Source: Conidiobolus incongruus B7586 (Eukaryota; Entomophthoromycota; Entomophthoromycetes; Entomophthorales; Conidiobolaceae). From it: 10,204 nt of DNA. Numbering within the stretch: the stretch's first letter is position 1; each line of letters begins with the position of its first letter. Positions 8,200 through 10,204 of this stretch are shown here, one piece after another. Made by a program: the position numbers and the translations under genes. The notes beneath the pieces were generated by a model that was given only the letters and a program-made list of their open reading frames with translations, was not told the origin of the DNA and did not search any database. The stretch spans positions 1 through 10,204 of the forward strand of contig JNEM01016813.1 of NCBI GenBank assembly GCA_000697335.1. Reading direction: 5' to 3'.

Positions 8200-9240
8200 A
8201 ATTATACTTAAACCAAATAGTGAATATCAAAAATTTTTCATTTTAGTATTAGTAAAACTTAACCATAAACTTTCTAAAATTATTTAAAATTTACAAGCAG
8301 CTTTTGGTAATGAAATATTATCTAAATCAACAATTTAACACTAGGTAAATTATTTTAAGATTAAGAAAAAAACTGTCCAAAACTTGCTAAAATCTGAAAA
8401 ACTAACTTCAACTATTACTCTTTTAATTTTTAATAAAGTGAAAAAATATATTGAAAAGCACCCTTTTATTTTAGCTAGAGAATTATCTAAGCACTTAAAT
8501 ATTAGTTATATAATATTATATATATATTAAATTTTAAACTCAAATTAATAAATAAAAATACAGAATAGGTACTTGATAATATAACTAATGCTTAGAAAAA
8601 AGCTAAAGTAGTTATTATTAAACAAAACTTACTAAAATATTATTAGAAACCTAAACTTTTATAGTAAATAATTACTATTGTTGAATCTTAGATTTTTATA
8701 TATAATCCTTTATCAAAACACAAATTAAGATGCTAAATTAAGCCAAATCAACCTTTTCCACAAATCTCTTTAAATAAGCATTTTGTTAATAAATGAATGT
8801 TAATTATTATAATAGATTATAATATTATATGTTATTTTTATTTAGTTCTTAAAGGAAAATTAATTAATAGTAAAATTTATATTGCTTTTTTAAATAAAAG
8901 TATTTCTAATTGGTGTTCTTAATATAATTTGAGAAAACTTATTATTTTGGATTATAATTGTAAAATACATAAATCTAAAGTTATAAAAAACTCTTTAATT
9001 AAAAATAACTGGAAAGAACTACCATATCTAATATACTCTTTAGATTATAACCTATGTGATTATAATTGCTTTAAGTAATTAAAAAGCTAGCTTATAAAAA
9101 AGAATATTTCTATAAAAAAAAATTATTAGTTTGTAAAATATCAAATTTTAGTTTTTAATAAAAAGAACTATTATTTAAGTGTTAAATCTTTATTAAAAAT
9201 ATAGCAAAAAGTTATTAATAATAATAAAAAATATTAAATT
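8200..9240 (+). pseudogene. Mariner transposase relic, copy C
   Basis: The second near full-length transposase relic of the family. The HTH block begins NHKLSKII (8261 onwards); the middle block reads KKYIEKHPFI then LARELSKHLNI, closer to the mariner consensus than copy B; the first catalytic region reads VES*IFIYNPL; the second Asp aligns with TAT (8953-8955) in ILDYNCKIHKSK; and the third is intact as GAT (9058-9060) in YSLDYNLCDYNCF, 34 residues later. The TGG of NNWKEL (about 9010) survives here and is lost in copy B. The N-terminal and C-terminal halves lie in different frames, so there is at least one net length change as well as many stops. It is certainly non-functional. Confidence 0.83.
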
Positions 9241-9287
9241 TATATTATATATTTATTTTAATATATTAAATATTAAAATATTTATTT

Positions 9288-9312
9288 ATTATAAATTACA
9301 AAAAATTCCCAT
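9288..9312 (-). repeat. Right terminal inverted repeat of mariner copy C
   Basis: On the minus strand this reads ATGGGAATTTTTTGTAATTT and onward, matching the left end at 8042. It abuts TA at 9313-9314. The terminus of the older copy at 7653 is the same sequence with its G bases turned to A. Confidence 0.75.
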
Positions 9313-10204
9313 TATCAATTATATAAATTAATAATAAGTTTTCTTAAATTATATTAAAAACACCAATTAAAATTAATTTTACTTAAAAAAGCAATATAAA
9401 GCTTATTATTAATTGATTTTGCTTTAAAAACTAAATAAAAGTTAAATATAATATTATAATCTTTTGCAATAATTAAAATTTATTTATTAATAAAATATTT
9501 ATTTAAAAAGATTTATATAAAGGGTAAATTTAGCTTAATATAGTATTTTAATTTATATTTTGGTAAAGGATTATATAATGGGATTTAAGGTTTATTAGTT
9601 ATAACTAATTATAAAATCCTATGTTTCTGGTAATAATTTAATAAAATTTGCTTAATAATATCTATTTTTGCTTTATTCTAAATTTTATTTTAACTATAAA
9701 ATATTGACTTTATATTTTTATTAATTGTTTAAATTTAAATTTTGAAATATATAAAATACTTATATGAATAATATTGATATATTTAGATAATTCTTTAGCT
9801 GAAATACAATAGTGGTTTTTAGTATATTTTTTTATTTTATTTATTACTGAAAAAATATTATTAAAATTAGTTTTTAGATTTTAATAGATATTAAATAGTT
9901 TTTTTCTTAATCTTAAAATAATATACCTAATGATAAATTTTAGATTTATATAATATTTTATTATTAAAAGCCATTTTACAACTTTGAATAATTTTAGATG
10001 GTTTATTATTAAACATAATTGATACTAAAATAAAAGACTTTTTTTTTTATTATTTTATTTAAATATAATTAAATTATATATTTAATTTTAAATAGTGAAA
10101 TTGTATTCAGAAAAAATAATATATATATAATTCAAAATTATTATAATTTCTTATCTAATTTAAATATATTAATTTACTTATAATAATAATATATTTGAAA
10201 AATC
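9313..10204 (-). mobile_element. 5' half of the interrupted minus-strand mariner, copy D/E
   Basis: Read from the window end downward, this matches copy C from about 20 bases inside its left end (ATTTTTCAAATATATTATT against ATCTTTCAAACATATTATT) through the HTH block (NKPSKIIQS), FKIKKK, SAKELSKYINI, the NKP*IPLYNPL block around the first catalytic position, and on to the region just before the second. It breaks off at 9313 where copy C ends. Its true left end should lie about 20 bases beyond the window. Together with 7653-8041 it gives a total close to full mariner length (about 1.3 kb), which supports one element split by copy C. The transposase is broken by many stops. Confidence 0.75.

Larger units (their letters stand above)
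8042..9312 (+). mobile_element. Mariner (DD34D) element with both terminal repeats, copy C
   Basis: The best-delimited transposon in the window, 1271 bases, a standard mariner length. The left end begins ATGGGAAATTTTTTAATTT (8042) and the reverse complement of the right end begins ATGGGAATTTTTTGTAATTT (9312), so imperfect terminal inverted repeats of about 25 bases can be read directly. The right flank is TA (9313-9314), the obligate mariner target duplication; the left flank is TG (8040-8041), one base off. Its flanks on both sides are minus-strand mariner sequence, so it inserted into an older copy of its own family. The transposase inside is dead, so it can no longer move on its own. Confidence 0.82.

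Overview
The window is eukaryotic and most likely from a low-GC fungus, though the species cannot be named from it. It holds one intact gene, a small intronless class I terpene synthase of the microbial type. The rest is extremely AT-rich DNA carrying dead Tc1/mariner transposons that look heavily C-to-T/G-to-A mutated, in the manner of fungal repeat-directed mutation or methylcytosine decay. A dictyostelid (also AT-rich, also with terpene synthases) is a possible alternative, but it explains the mutated transposons less well.

Layout: 1-1200 is a Tc1-type (DD34E) transposase relic on the + strand. It can be followed from the helix-turn-helix region to the C-terminus in one frame, with stops but no net length change. 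1200-3375 is AT-rich DNA with an (AT)15 tract and no supported gene. 3379-4200 (- strand) is the terpene synthase, which keeps the NDIxSxxKD, arginine-sensor and terminal RY motifs but has an incomplete first aspartate-rich motif. 4266-5100 continues the same higher-GC island but has no intact gene; it carries a signal-peptide-like frame and a cysteine-rich frame, possibly the remains of a secreted-protein gene. Two strong inverted repeats (5060-5130) mark its right edge. 5131-6320 is AT-rich DNA without a recognisable feature.

6320-10204 is a cluster of one mariner (DD34D) family: copy B (+, about 6336-7615), copy C (+, 8042-9312, with both terminal repeats readable) and a minus-strand copy whose two halves (7653-8041 and 9313 to beyond the window end) flank C. 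C therefore seems to have landed inside the older minus-strand copy.

The parts do not form an operon or an evident system. The picture is a single gene-bearing island in a decayed transposon field. By eye I find no CpG in 1-1300 or 6481-10204, while the gene island has many. The most useful leads are the divergent terpene synthase, the sharp compositional border, the frame-preserving decay of the Tc1 relic and the nested mariner insertion.
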